Below are positions 34,191-44,893 of a stretch of 64,000 nucleotides of DNA, piece by piece. Source of the stretch: Limonium bicolor (taxonomy: Eukaryota > Streptophyta > Magnoliopsida > Caryophyllales > Plumbaginaceae). Both the position numbers and the translations under genes were made by a program. The stretch spans positions 182,052,629-182,116,628 of the forward strand of contig CM041782.1 of NCBI GenBank assembly GCA_023374045.1. The letters are read 5' to 3'. Positions within the stretch are counted from its first letter, which is position 1; every line of letters begins with the position of its first letter. The notes under the pieces are model-generated. The model saw nothing but the letters and a program-made list of their open reading frames with translations, did not search any database and was not told where the DNA came from.

Positions 34191-35497
34191 TCCATACTAT
34201 ATGTGCAACAGAGAACATGTGTGAGAATCACCCTACCTAAGACTAACGTGGTTTGCATTTACTTGCACATGTTTATAACTTAGTGGAGTGTGACTGGATG
34301 AGTGTCAAACAAGCTAGCCTAACTCTAAGGTTCAAACCAAAATAAATTGGTATTTTCATTTCAACAAATCATTGCATTTTTTAAACTAAAACCGAAGTTA
34401 AATTACTTACTTGGTTTTACAATGTATTGAGGGAGAAGGAGGCTCGTTAGTAGACGAGCAGCGGCAGTAGTGAGACCTGATAAAGAAAAATAAAAATGTT
34501 ATACTGAGACAAAATACAATATTACCTGACATTTCTAGAAAAAAATCAGCATGGCCTTGTCATAATTTTACACATCTCATGCTTATTATTAAGCATTCAC
34601 TACAGCCATGCAACATCAAAAATTCCAAACCATTGGTTGCAATCAAACTTAATTGCAATCAGTCAAAAGATTTAAGATAGATGTATCAAAGGATCAAACA
34701 TATTTTATAACAATTGGCAGCAATCATAAAACCACATGATCTAATCGTAGAGAGCAAAAGATAAGTTCAAGAGTATTACCATTTCAGGAATTAACTGTTT
34801 TCAGCCTCGTCTTCAATTTGGTGTGTGCGACAATACCCTGAATGTTTTCAGCTTCGTCTTCAATTTGGTATGCTAGATGCAACAGTTCTTGCAGAGGTGC
34901 AGAAGCGAGAAGTGATGAAGAAAGATAGTAGAGCATGTAATTCCATGTTTACCAGTAAATTAAGGTTGCAAAATATAGTACCAAGTGAAAACACACGAAG
35001 AGAAGGAAGACAAACGCAGAGTACGTTCCAGTTCACCAATAAGGGTTGCAAAAATATCTCTACAGAGGGCATAACACATTTTTCATTCAGACATTATATC
35101 GAGCACCTTGTGTACACAACTATTATACTAATCAATACCAAATTTATATACAAATATGCACACATAACTAAATTTCAACATCTTTAATCACATTACTACC
35201 TAAATATCAACCTAACAATAACAGATTGACAGTTTTCAATTAAAAATTCAAATCACAGACCTAAGAAGCTATTGTGAGGTTCGTTGCTGCTTGTGGTTGT
35301 CAGACAAATGATAGGTTCGGTGGGCAAAGGTGGCGACGATGGTGAAGGTGGTGACGGTGGTGGCGGGCGGTGATAGTGATGAGGAGGCAGATGGTGGCTT
35401 GGTGTTCGTAAATCACAAGCAAAGGGAGGTTAGAGAGCTGATTTGAAAATGAGAGCGTGAGGTGGTGAAACCGTGTGTCTCTCTATGCATTAAAAAT
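34191..35497 (-). other. CACTA 5' non-coding region
   Basis: Between the TNP2 start and the sub-terminal repeats I see no convincing coding sequence. A direct repeat of about 30 bp, TTTTCAGC(C/T)TCGTCTTCAATTTGG, occurs at 34798 and 34843. A G-rich tract of GGTGGTGACGG type lies at 35325-35395. This could be the 5' leader and first intron. Confidence 0.45.
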
Positions 35498-35649
35498 TAT
35501 CTCGGTGGTTCCTAATAAGAACCACCGAGATAGATTGTTTTTATAAAGTAACCTATTTTGGCGGTTCTGAACTAAGAACTGCCGAAATAGGTTCCTGAAT
35601 CTTTAAAAAATGTCTATCTCAGTGATTATTTTTATAACCGCCGAGATAG
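35498..35649. repeat. CACTA sub-terminal inverted repeats (three hairpins)
   Basis: Hairpin 1 (35498-35532) has 14-bp arms, TATCTCGGTGGTTC and its complement. Hairpin 2 (35551-35592) has about 18-bp arms with ACCTATTTTGGCGGTTCT. Hairpin 3 (35614-35649) has CTATCTCAGTGATTA versus TAACCGCCGAGATAG. Sub-terminal repeats of this kind are where CACTA transposase accessory proteins bind. Confidence 0.8.
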
Positions 35650-35681
35650 GGACGCTGAAATATGTTATTTTTGTACTAATG

Positions 35682-36300
35682 ATCGCCTTGCCTGAGTCCG
35701 CATTTCGGTTTGAAAGTTCTAGATGGTACACTATTTACCACTACTAAAAATGTGGTTGTAGTGATGCATTGCTGAATCCACCTCCTCCACTTATCCAGGA
35801 TTCCAAAATCTTCAACATCCGATCCACGATGCTCCAAGATATGTAGTCTTAGGCTTCGAAAGTATTTATTAAGAATGAGACTCTTTTTTTAGCATTGTGC
35901 CAGCAAATGCTCTCATTTGCCAGCAATGAACCCTTCAAGATATGTCTACCCTTGATAAATGTAGTCTACGTTTCTGAAACCATCCTTTTGATCATGTTAC
36001 TCAATCTTTGAGCCAAGATCTTGGCAATAATTATACACACAACCAATGATGACTATCGACCTATATTAATGTAAGGTTCTTGGGTTATCATTCTTAGGGA
36101 TGAGAATGATCCATGTTGTATTTAGTTTTGGTGGCAGCTTGTTGTTCATAAAAAATAGGTGACTACATATGTAGTCTTTCCCCACGGATTTCCATAACTT
36201 CTTAATATGGTTGAAGTTGAAACCTCCAAACCCATTTGCCTTTCTGCCTTCACAATTCCAAACCGCATGTCTCACTTCCTCGTAATCGGGTATACGAGTG
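35682..36300 (-). pseudogene. LINE reverse transcriptase, N-terminal half
   Basis: On the minus strand: AVWNCEGRKANGFGGFNFN, LPPKLNTTWIILIPKNDNP, YRPISMVGCVYKIIAKILAQ, RLSNMIKRMVSE, FIKGRHILKGSLLANE, then DKWRRWIQQCI and SRTFKPKCGLRQGD. These correspond to RT domains 0 to 3 of plant L1 elements. Stops occur between them. The FADD catalytic box lies beyond the CACTA insertion and is not in the window. Confidence 0.85.
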
Positions 36301-36649
36301 ATGTCGGTACGTTCTCTATCTGTTGGGCCAGGTCGATGAGCTACTTAGGGTCCTGCCTTTGAATCACTATTAGCCTTAAATAATGATTTGAAAAATCTCA
36401 CACATTCATATTTTATTGCCTCGGGATCAGTCACCAACTCCCCTTCGATAAGTAGTGCTGCTATACGATTTCTAGTTTGATTTATCGAAGCTTTGTGATG
36501 AAAATACTTAGTATTCAAATCACCCTCCTTTGATATCCCTCCCTAGATAATTGGTGCCAATATCACTCTTTGTTTCTCAGCAGCATCCATATCTTGGAAT
36601 CCATCTCATGTCTCTCTTGGTTTTGACTTTTATCTGCTCCCAATTGTTC

Positions 36650-37600
36650 GTCCAATTTGTCACTTGACTCCATTTTTTAGAGCTGTTGGATTTTGGTTCC
36701 TATCTCTCTGAATATATCCTTGTTCCATACTCTTATGATCTCCTTCATTCCCTTTCATTTGGTGTGCATATTCAGGCCCTGTAGCTTCAACCATTCCTTT
36801 AAAAAATGGGGTGTCTCTTTCATCATCAAGCCATACATCTAGGAATCTGAATGGGATAGGACCCCAGACAATCTTTCTGAAGTCAACCCATATGAATCGA
36901 TGATTTGTTATTCGCCATGGCCTGTCTTGTAACACCATGCTTGGAAATTCATTCAGCCACTCCACACTACAAAAAGCCTCTACTATTTCTCCAAGTGTAT
37001 CCACACCCATGAAGATTTATCTCAGCTAGTTCCATGTCTGCAATCCAAGACCTCGGGTTTCGTAAACCTCTGGTTACCTGGTTAGCATCCCCACCTCTAC
37101 AGTCCAAGCCAGATACCACCTAATTGAAATCTTCGACAACAAGTATTGGGCCCGTTTCTAAGGCTTTAAGCATTAGCAATTTCTGGTAGGTTTGTCTCCT
37201 ATTACCAACATCTGATGGAGCGTAGAGCAAAATAACCATGCCACTAAAATCATTACTCTTTCGTTGTAACTTTGACCGCTATCCAACGCCTCCTTTCTGC
37301 AATTCTCATTACCTACACCATTGGACACACCCACACATCTATGATCCCTTTCGGCTGCCCCTTCATAAATACTTCTAGCCACTTCATTTTGTTTCGGGAC
37401 CCAGAGCACTCGATTATGGGAGATTGGCTTAGTGTGGTGTGTCTCCATGAGACCCACCATGTGAATTTTGGTTTTTTGAATTTCTTTCTTACCAGCACCT
37501 ACCGTTTGGCTCTTCTTACTCCTCTGATGTTGTAGAAGCCCAGAGCCTTCACCATGCTTGGTCTTAGTCTTCAATGATGTTCTTACAGATTGTCAGAGCG
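36650..37600 (-). pseudogene. LINE apurinic-type endonuclease
   Basis: On the minus strand: IHMVGLMETHH, with the catalytic Glu region; then MVILLYAPSDVGNRRQTYQ, TGPILVVEDFN (the GDFN motif with G changed to E), LHGCGYTW, and WRITNHRFIWVDF (SDH changed to TNH). It ends in PFRFLDVWL, which is typical for the end of a plant L1 endonuclease. The frame is broken by stops at several points. The enzyme would nick target DNA for target-primed reverse transcription. Confidence 0.85.
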
Positions 37601-37769
37601 ATCTTGAGTAGTTCACCTTGGATACTTGTAACACTTCTCTACAAACTCCACTTCTTCAATCCCTCCTTTTATATGTGTTTTTGATTCTGGTGCATCCCGA
37701 CGATAGTACAACTTCAAGAGAGATAACTCTCAAATGTTTAGAAAATAGAATACATGGCACCCTCTCAAC

Positions 37770-38642
37770 TTCTACTGGCTCACGTGACTGTTCGATTGAG
37801 TTATAGAATTCAATTTCACTGCCCAAGTTTGCACTTCATTTAATTCTTCCTTTCCTTCATTGTGAGCCACCACATCCTCATTTATTGTATGTTCCTTTTC
37901 ATAGTATGTTTGACCCATTTGTTTTTCAAAACCCAACTTATCATTTGGTTCTTCCATTCTCATGAATTCGGCCGACCATTCCTAAACATACTTATGATTT
38001 CGTTTTTCCAAACTTCTCGATACCCAACTTTCTAAGACTGTCAATTCCTCAAGTATCTCAAATTTACACATGGCATCTTCTCTCTTCAATAGCATATTGA
38101 CACTTTTTGCGCCATTACTCACAATTTCTTCCTAGGGAAATTCAACAGTTACTTTTGTCGTAGATATAACCACCCTATATTCCTCAATAATTGTGTTAGT
38201 TACAAGGCTGTTATTACTCAGTGCTCGTTCATAATTCGAGGCGTGTAATTCCAACCCTGGTGCATCCCCTAGGGATGCTACTTCGGTAACTCACCATCCG
38301 CATCGCCGCCTATCTTACCGGAACCACCATCAGGATCCATTGGGGATGACCTGCCGTATCTAGTACTCAATTCATCTGTCCAACACTCTACTATGTCCAC
38401 CTTGGCTATTTTCCCGTCAAATAAAAACTTTTGCTTCATCATTGATAATCTTGGCTATTCATGTTCAATCGTGGCAAATACTTCCAGCAACTTTGGGATC
38501 CTCTTCATATCAGTTTTGAGCTCAACAACTTTCCTATACTTCTCAAGAATTACTCTTACAGACTTTTCACACCAAGCTTGTGGGGGGATTCCCCTAACCA
38601 TACTAGCCATCCTCTTATGTTGGGGTCCCCTTTCGTCCCATA
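37770..38642 (-). pseudogene. LINE ORF1, C-terminal region (DUF4283-like and tail)
   Basis: Minus-strand sequence just after the solo LTR reads MASMVRGIPPQAWCEKSVRV, LEKYRKVVELKTDMKRIPK and FDGKIAKVDIVECW. This resembles the DUF4283-type segment of plant LINE ORF1. Downstream is an acidic region with MRMEEPNDKLGFEKQMGQT. Stops interrupt the frame at several places. Confidence 0.65.
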
Positions 38643-41060
38643 TGTTATGCCCTAGTTTTTGTTTCTTTTGTTTCTTCTTTGCAAAAGGAGTATCATGTTT
38701 TTTTTCTTATGTTGATGTGAGTATGACATGAGTGGCTAATTTTATTAACTTAAAAGGGAGAAGGGTAAGAGAATCATTTTTCTTTGTTATTAATTAAGAA
38801 AAATGAAGGGAGTTCCCATTTCACGTTATTTTATTTTCCACCTTCCTCTTTCTGATTCCCGTTCTGCTTTCTTCTCCCTTTGCTCCTCTTCTTGTTCTTC
38901 CTGGTTCATCTACTCTGATTGTTTGTCTGGTCTTCCACATAGTTTTGAGTGTGAAGTCCGAGGCCTCTGTTGCCATGTTGTCTGTTGTTATTTAGGTTTG
39001 ACATTGTGGTTGAGTTTTGTGTTAGTTCTTTGCTTCGTTTCCCTTTTTGTTTCTGATTTGGTTTTGACTTTTGGTTAATTCGGTCAGCGTTCATTGAGTT
39101 TAGAGTGGAGATTCAAAGAGTGTGTTGTGGGGATCTATAGAGTCTTGCGGGTTCTTCGATTCGAGATTGGTGGTAGATGGATTCGATATGGATGTGTTCA
39201 CCCATTGGGATTCATTATTTTGTTTCCTTTCTAAATGTGTTTGACATGTTCTCTGATTTTGATATGTTTCTAAGTTGGTTTTGATTTATGTTTTCACTCT
39301 GTTTAAACCCCATGATATTGTATTTAATTGCGTACTTTGATATAGAAGGTTATGTGCTTTCAATGGTAATTTTATGGCTTTGAAATTCGTCTGTTTCAGC
39401 TTTTGATTTTGCAGATTTTGCCTTGTCTGGATATCTGTCTGACTATACATGTTTGAACAGTATGTGCGGATGCCGTTGTTTTTGATGGTTTCTACTGTGT
39501 TCGAACTTCCATCTGGACATGTATATTCGGACGATAAGTGTAGACGGATTCTAGGTTTGTAGTTCGACTTATGTCCGAAAATGTAAGCCCAGACACAAGT
39601 TCACACACCTCCTACGATATTTCTTCGGGCTACAAGTTCGGACACAAGTTCAAACACTTGTGTTTTGAGTCTCGGCATGCATCCGAATATGCATGATAGG
39701 ACACATGTCCGGAAAGCTCTCTGATTTTGGCTAAAATGTTTGTTTGACTATCATTTTGCACTCCGTTTAGGGGGTTATGATCCCCTTAGTGTGTATAAGC
39801 TATTTTGACATGTTTTGGTATGTGTTTGCATGCATTTATGTTCTGAAAGTATTCCTTTCAGTGTGATCTATGAATTACTTTGACAAGTGTGATTTGGTCT
39901 CCTTTTTCATTAAATTTTCTATACTTTGATAGTCTTGACATAAGACCTCTGTTTGCAATGACTTTGGTTCGTTACGTAAAGATAAACTGTGCTATGGTGT
40001 TTATATTTTACAACACATTATGTTCTGTAAGTTAAGCTTTTGTTTTGGGACCTAGTTTCTTTTCCTTATGAGCTATGCATAGCTAGGCCTAGCTATCCCG
40101 TAGCATGGTGCATAGGACTTCCTTTTGTTTATGTTATACGGGTGCTCGCCCTGTTTCTATTCTGGCACCAACGGGTCCATGGACTTTGGACCATTTCTGT
40201 ATTGTCAAGGATCTTTTGATCCATGGGTCTTTGACCCTTTCTATGTTATCGAGGATCTTATGATCCATTGGTTTTTAACCATTTCAGTGTGTGCTCTGAG
40301 CTAGTGACCCACTCTGATTTGTGAACGCTCTAATTTATGAACACTCCAATTTGTGGATTCTGATCAGTTTGCTAAGTGTGTTTTGGCTTTTGGTTTATTA
40401 TTAGTTTTGACAGCTTTTGACATGAGACTCTACTTTGTACTTTGTCTCATTTTGGAAGTGTGGTCTTTGCTTTTGTTTTGTTTTCTGCCTTCTGAAAGTT
40501 TGATAAGTGACTTCTGATTTCTGAAAAGACTTTGTGGTTTTGTTTTGTCTTTTTGTTGTTAAGTTGTCTTTTGTGACTTTGCTTTGCTCTTGTTGTCTGA
40601 CTTTTAGTGTTTTAAGTTTTTGTTTCGATTCTGATTCTGACTTGAGAAACATATATCTATATGTTAACTATGTTTTGTAAAAGTTCTTTGAGCATGCTCA
40701 TGCTGATGAAGTTTATCAACTACTGAGCTGTGATTCGCTCACCCCTATTTATATCCCCTGATTTGTAGGTGATTAGTCGTTTGGCTGGATATTTTTTGCT
40801 TTCTCTTTTAGCATCGAGTTTGTATTAGGATTTGTCGACCTAGGGGTTCGACTATATTTGGAGCCTTGGAGCTTGCTTTATGTTCTATTAGTTTTTGTTT
40901 TGTAAGATTGTATTATACGGGTTTTGTAAGCATGGTTGTACATCTTATGCAGTAATAAAAAGTTAGTTTTTGGTATCAGTTTAGTTGTCTTGTGTATCTT
41001 AGGTAATAAGTGTATGGCGTGTTTCAACCTTAGAACTACGCCGGTTTTGGGGTCGTTACT
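38643..41060 (+). mobile_element. Solo LTR, 2.4-kb class, in LINE ORF1
   Basis: It starts TGTTATGCCC and ends GCCGGTTTTGGGGTCGTTAC(T). It is related to the minus-strand LTR at 42601-44834, which starts TGTTATAACCC and ends CCGGTTTTAGGGGTGTTACA. Flanks CCATA (38638-38642) and CTATG (41061-41065) match only 3 of 5 bases, so the insertion looks old. LINE ORF1 sequence continues on both sides. It contains degenerate GTCCGAAC-type palindromes (39420-39720) and a series of short hairpins (40174-40280). Confidence 0.75.
40174..40280 (+). other. Series of five short hairpins in the 2.4-kb LTR
   Basis: GGTCC...GGACC (40174-40192), GGATC-TTTT-GATCC (40209-40222), GGGTC-TTT-GACCC (40225-40237), GGATC-TTAT-GATCC (40253-40266) and GGTT-TTT-AACC (40270-40280). 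All stems are perfect with 3-4 base T-rich loops, except the first. Confidence 0.8.
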
Positions 41061-41399
41061 CTATGCATCGACTTTCCATTCCCCCTGGTTCCATTTTTGT
41101 CTATCTAGGAGCCTGAATCATCCGCTTTCTATGTGGAAAATGCCCAGAAATTCATAAGATGACAAGAATGTTACATGAGCCACTTCTCCTTTTGATTGAA
41201 CTCCAATCCATTTATCTTATGTCGTTGTTTTCCTTGTGGTTGTTATACGAACACTCCTCTCTAACACTGAGATAGACATAGGGGAGGGAATAAAAGGGTA
41301 GGTTCACTCAGATTTAGAATTCGGTAGATGGCTTCAACTATACCACCTACACCCAACATCTCGGCCCCTGCTCTTCTTCGTTCCTTTTAGTTGATGTCA

Positions 41400-41700
41400 T
41401 GGGTGGGCCTTTCTTCTCTAGGTTTGTTGGTGAGTCCTCAGCGGTCTAGCCATTTGTGTCGCTATCCTCCTCTCGTCCACCCGGATCCCATTTGTACCAT
41501 TTATAGCGCCTCTCGCTTGTTCTATTCTTTCAAACTCCACACAGGAAAATCTTGTGTTTGTAGCTATTCTTCGCTTCATGGGTCTGTGCACACTTGTGAT
41601 TTTCCCAAAGGAGTGGAAGGTTTCCACAACGTACCTAGAGTGGTGATATCATGTAGATCATCTATAAAAATGTTGTTTGATTCCATTTTTAATGCTTAGT
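41400..41700 (-). pseudogene. LINE ORF1 N-terminus with RRM domain
   Basis: On the minus strand, NNIFIDDLHDITT is followed by a frameshift, then FGKITSVHRPMKRRIATNTR, FSCVEFERIEQARGAINGTN and GIRVDERRIATQMARP. This matches the RRM pattern with RNP2-like FIDDL and RNP1-like TRFSCVEF. It would bind LINE RNA. The open part is 69 codons. Sequence to 41061 continues ORF1 in broken frames before the LTR insertion. Confidence 0.75.
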
Positions 41701-42195
41701 CTCCTCTAGTTTTGGTTTGAAGTTGATGTGGGGTATAGGGGTTGTAGGTGAGAAGCAAGCTCGGGGGTATGATGTATGGTAAGAGAGAAACGTTGAGGTA
41801 GAGGCTGTTGTGGAGGTGAGGGGAGGTCGGTGTTTTTATAGAAGTTTTAGTGGTTGCAGGGGAGTCTGAGATTAATTAACGGTGGTGGTAAGGTGGTTGA
41901 AGCAGGGACATTGGTGATCAGTGAGCAGAACATGTTGTGATGAGAAAAAGCGAGAAGCAAGGGTAGCAAGAGGAGTGAGCATGATGTTCGTTGTTACTGA
42001 CTTTCTATAAAAAGCTGGTGCTCCAATTCTTATCAGCTCTTTAGAATAAATACCTAGGAAAATGATGCGATTTTGTAGAAATTTGTACACTGCTACACAG
42101 ACTATATTTGTATAAATATAGAATGATTTAAATGGTTTGAGAATTGCTTATGTCTAAAGGTGGAGAAAGATAGAGCTTATCACTATAGTATGGTT
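41701..42195 (-). other. Probable LINE 5' leader and flank
   Basis: No coding sequence or clear repeat is seen. It is G-rich on the plus strand (GGTGGTGGTAAGGTGG) and lies upstream of LINE ORF1 on the minus strand. Assignment to the LINE is by position only. Confidence 0.35.
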
Positions 42196-42440
42196 CACTA
42201 CAACTAAAATCTTACCCATACTAGCTAGTAGAAAATTTAACCCACCATTTGGCAATTGCAATAGCCCTATTTTGGTGGTTGTAAACGGTTGAGATGAAAG
42301 GCTCAGAGAAAGCTCACGGTAGGATAAAGAATGACTTTATCTTGACAGTTGTTATTACAAACACTAAGGTAGTGTCGCTTCTTTTAGGTGAAATTTGTCT
42401 ATTTCAATGGTTCTTACTTTTTTTATAATTAGAGGCAAAA
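42196..42440 (+). mobile_element. Second CACTA terminus with sub-terminal repeats
   Basis: CACTACAACTAAAA at 42196 fits a CACTA terminal repeat. It is followed inward by CTATTTTGGTGGTTG, CTTGACAGTTGTTATTAC and CTATTTCAATGGTTCTTAC. These resemble the sub-terminal motif CTATTTTGGCGGTTCT of the element at 35681. The rest of the element is not recognisable beyond about 42440. Sequence at 42441-42600 is unassigned. Confidence 0.55.
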
Positions 42441-42600
42441 GGCCAAAAAACAACAATTATGGCGAGCACAGTGAACATTGTAAGCTACCTAACCTATCTA
42501 ACAAGACTTACCAAAAAAACCTTACAAAAAAAACCTTACAAACGCTTAACAATTCCTCAACAATTTACCCTTCCCATGCTCTTTCCTCTACACATGATGA

Positions 42601-44834
42601 TGTAACACCCCTAAAACCGGCCTAAGAGTTAAGGGTATTACACGCCGCGTATTACTACCTAATAACGCAAGGCTCTAAAACACTCAAATGCAATAAAGGC
42701 CCAAAACAGAGTTTCCATAAACGTTGTAAACGAAAGTACTTAAATACAGCGGAAGCAAACACAAAATCCCAAATACATATCCAAGTTAGAAACAGAAGTC
42801 AAAACAGTGTAAGGCCCGAGGCCTACAACATCATAAATAACAATCTGAACGAACAACAAAAGCTAAACACTACAGCTCCAGAACTCAAGATGATCCTCGC
42901 TGATCAATCTGCAAAAATGTTAGAAGTAGGGGAGTGAGCACACAACTATGCCCAGTAAGCAGCGACCGTCATCAGTAAGGTCGCTCAAAACAGTTAAAAT
43001 CAGAAGAGAAGCAGAGATTAGCACAAAACAATAGCTCTTAAAATAAGCAGAGTATTGCTGAAACAAATACAGAATGGAACACCAGAGTTCCCAATTCAGA
43101 AGTAAGCAGAGTTCACAAACAGATAGGGGACACAGTACAATGCACACACTCAGAAGGGTCGAAGACCCATAGACCATAACAGGTCTCTCGACAACAGCAA
43201 ATGACTCGAAAGAGCCAAAGGGTTCGTCAACCCCAGAACAGAAAGGAAAGGGAATGACCCACACTCAGAACGACGTCTACATGGTATACCACGGAATAGC
43301 TCGACCCAGCCATTCACGGCTCAGAAACAGAGTAAAGTGTCCCAAAACAGAAGGTTTGCAAAACAGAAGCAACCTTGCATGAAACCATGCCAAAACACTT
43401 ATAATACAGTAGTAGAGACTTAGAGGAGTCCAACGCCACAAACGGCGCTCAAATCAGAGTTCAGACGGGGAAGTTATGCAAGAAAACAGAGCAGTGTCCG
43501 AACTTGTGTCCGGACGTCGAAGTTCGGACGCAAGTCGAGACTCAGAAACCAGAATTTGCCAAATGTCCGAACTTGTGTCCGGACATCAATGTTCGGACAC
43601 AAGTCGATTTGAAATCAGACAGAACATTTCAGAATGTCCGAACATCATTGTTCGGACTGATGTTCGGACGGGTTTACGGGAAAAACTTACGCGGAAGGTC
43701 CGACCTTGTGTCGGACATCAATGTTCGGACACAGGTCGAACTAAAATCAGAGGAGAATCTAAGGGTGTGTCCGAACATTAAAGCTCGGACAGATGTTCGG
43801 ACATACCCCGAACTTTGAAAATCAGAAAGGCAAAACACACTGTCCGAACTTCAAAGCTCGGACGGAAGTTCGGACAGTGCGAAAACTGCAGATTTAGAAG
43901 ACGAACAGAGCAGAAAAACAACGCAATTCGACCCCACGAATCGCCAATTCAGAACACACACCAAATCAGTCATAAATACAGGAGACCATGGGGGTTTAGC
44001 CATTCCAAAACGTAATCAAATACAACACAAACAGAAACGCATCCAAATCGGACAATAAGACCTTGCAAACCCCATGGCTGAACTTCCAAACCGAATCGAG
44101 TAACCACCTACCTCAACAATCAGCAACAATCCGACGATCTGAGCAGTCCACAGCAGTCCCGAACAACCCAGCAGCCAGGCACGAATAAAGACCACTGAAT
44201 TCCCACAATTCAACAATCGAAAATCAGCAATCAAACAAGGAGAAACCTAGAACGTCAACGTTTCCAAAATTCTGTAATCCGAACCTGAACACGAGAGGCA
44301 AAATTCCCAACTCTTCGTAGAGTGGCAGTCTCACACGATTCACCGATCCAATTGCAGAAACACAAACGCTGGATACATCACAGCCACAACCAGAAATCAG
44401 AAACTGCAGGGGAGAAAATCAACATCGGAATCCAGAATTATCTCAACACAAACCTGATTAAAGAAGAAGAGAAACGCATCAGCAACGAGGCCTTTAATCT
44501 GATCACCACAGCAGTAGCACAGTACTCACAGAGGAGGAGGAATTTAGAGAGAGAAAGGAAGGGAGAAAACTGTCGCTCAGCACCACGATGGAGAACGCTC
44601 TTCACAATAGACTGACGTGAATATCAATGATCAGAAAATGAATAGGAAATAAGGAAACCCTTTCCTTATAAATCAGACAATTAATTACCTTAATTAATTA
44701 ACCGAATGACCTCCTCGCCCTTGACAAATGAAACAATGTCGCTGACGTCCCAACTGACAGCAAGAGATTTAAATCCAACTTTAGAATAACGTTGTAGCAG
44801 ATAATATAAGGTAGGAATTATACGGGTTATAACA
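42601..44834 (-). mobile_element. Solo LTR, 2.2-kb class, minus orientation
   Basis: On the minus strand it starts TGTTATAACCCG and ends TTTTAGGGGTGTTACA. Flanking GATGA (42596-42600) and CATGA (44835-44839) match 4 of 5 bases. It contains a six-unit palindrome array (43496-43875) and short hairpins at about 43157-43237 (GGGTCGAAGACCC, AGACC...GGTCT). TTCCGCTG occurs near its 3' end, as in the 4.5-kb LTRs. No coding region is supported. Confidence 0.78.
43496..43875 (-). repeat. Six-unit palindrome array (GTCCGAAC/GTTCGGAC type)
   Basis: Units start at 43496, 43565, 43636, 43698, 43769 and 43842 and are 33-34 bp each. Spacing is 69, 71, 62, 71 and 73 bp. Arms are GTCCGAAC and GTTCGGAC. In four units the middle holds TGTCCGGAC, TGTCGGAC or a close variant. 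Gaps share a weak GTCGA...AAATCAGA motif, so the whole 71-bp unit was duplicated while the palindrome stayed most conserved. Confidence 0.88.
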
Positions 44835-44893
44835 CATGATTTTACTAACACGAGAAACTCCTGAAACCTAGCTAGAGAGGACTTCTTATAGCT

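Larger units (their letters stand above)
32860..35681 (-). mobile_element. CACTA (En/Spm) DNA transposon, 5' part, truncated
   Basis: The terminal sequence at 35668-35681, read on the minus strand, is CATTAGTACAAAAA, one base from CACTAGTACAAAAA. Sub-terminal hairpins follow (35498-35649), then about 1.2 kb without recognisable coding, then TNP2 N-terminal sequence (32860-34190). The 3' half is absent; SIRE-type LTR sequence replaces it. The element is inserted exactly in the RT domain of a LINE, which resumes at 35682. Confidence 0.8.
35682..41700 (-). mobile_element. L1-type plant LINE with RRM in ORF1, split by an LTR and truncated at the RT
   Basis: On the minus strand the order is ORF1 (RRM, then DUF4283-like), endonuclease, reverse transcriptase up to GLRQGD. 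There the CACTA element begins; the rest of RT, any RNase H and the poly(A) tail are missing. A solo LTR lies inside ORF1 (38643-41060). An RRM in ORF1 is known for BNR-type plant LINEs. All frames are broken. Confidence 0.85.

Noticed and set aside
36963..36980. CACTA terminus at CACTACAAAAAGC
   Set aside because: It lies within continuous LINE endonuclease sequence with no sub-terminal repeats.
38393..38731. 112-codon plus-strand ORF with hydrophobic stretches
   Set aside because: It is the antisense shadow of LINE ORF1 and crosses into the solo LTR at 38643.
43476..43818. Overlapping ~100-codon ORFs with VRTQV-type repeats
   Set aside because: They arise from the six-unit palindrome array in overlapping frames.
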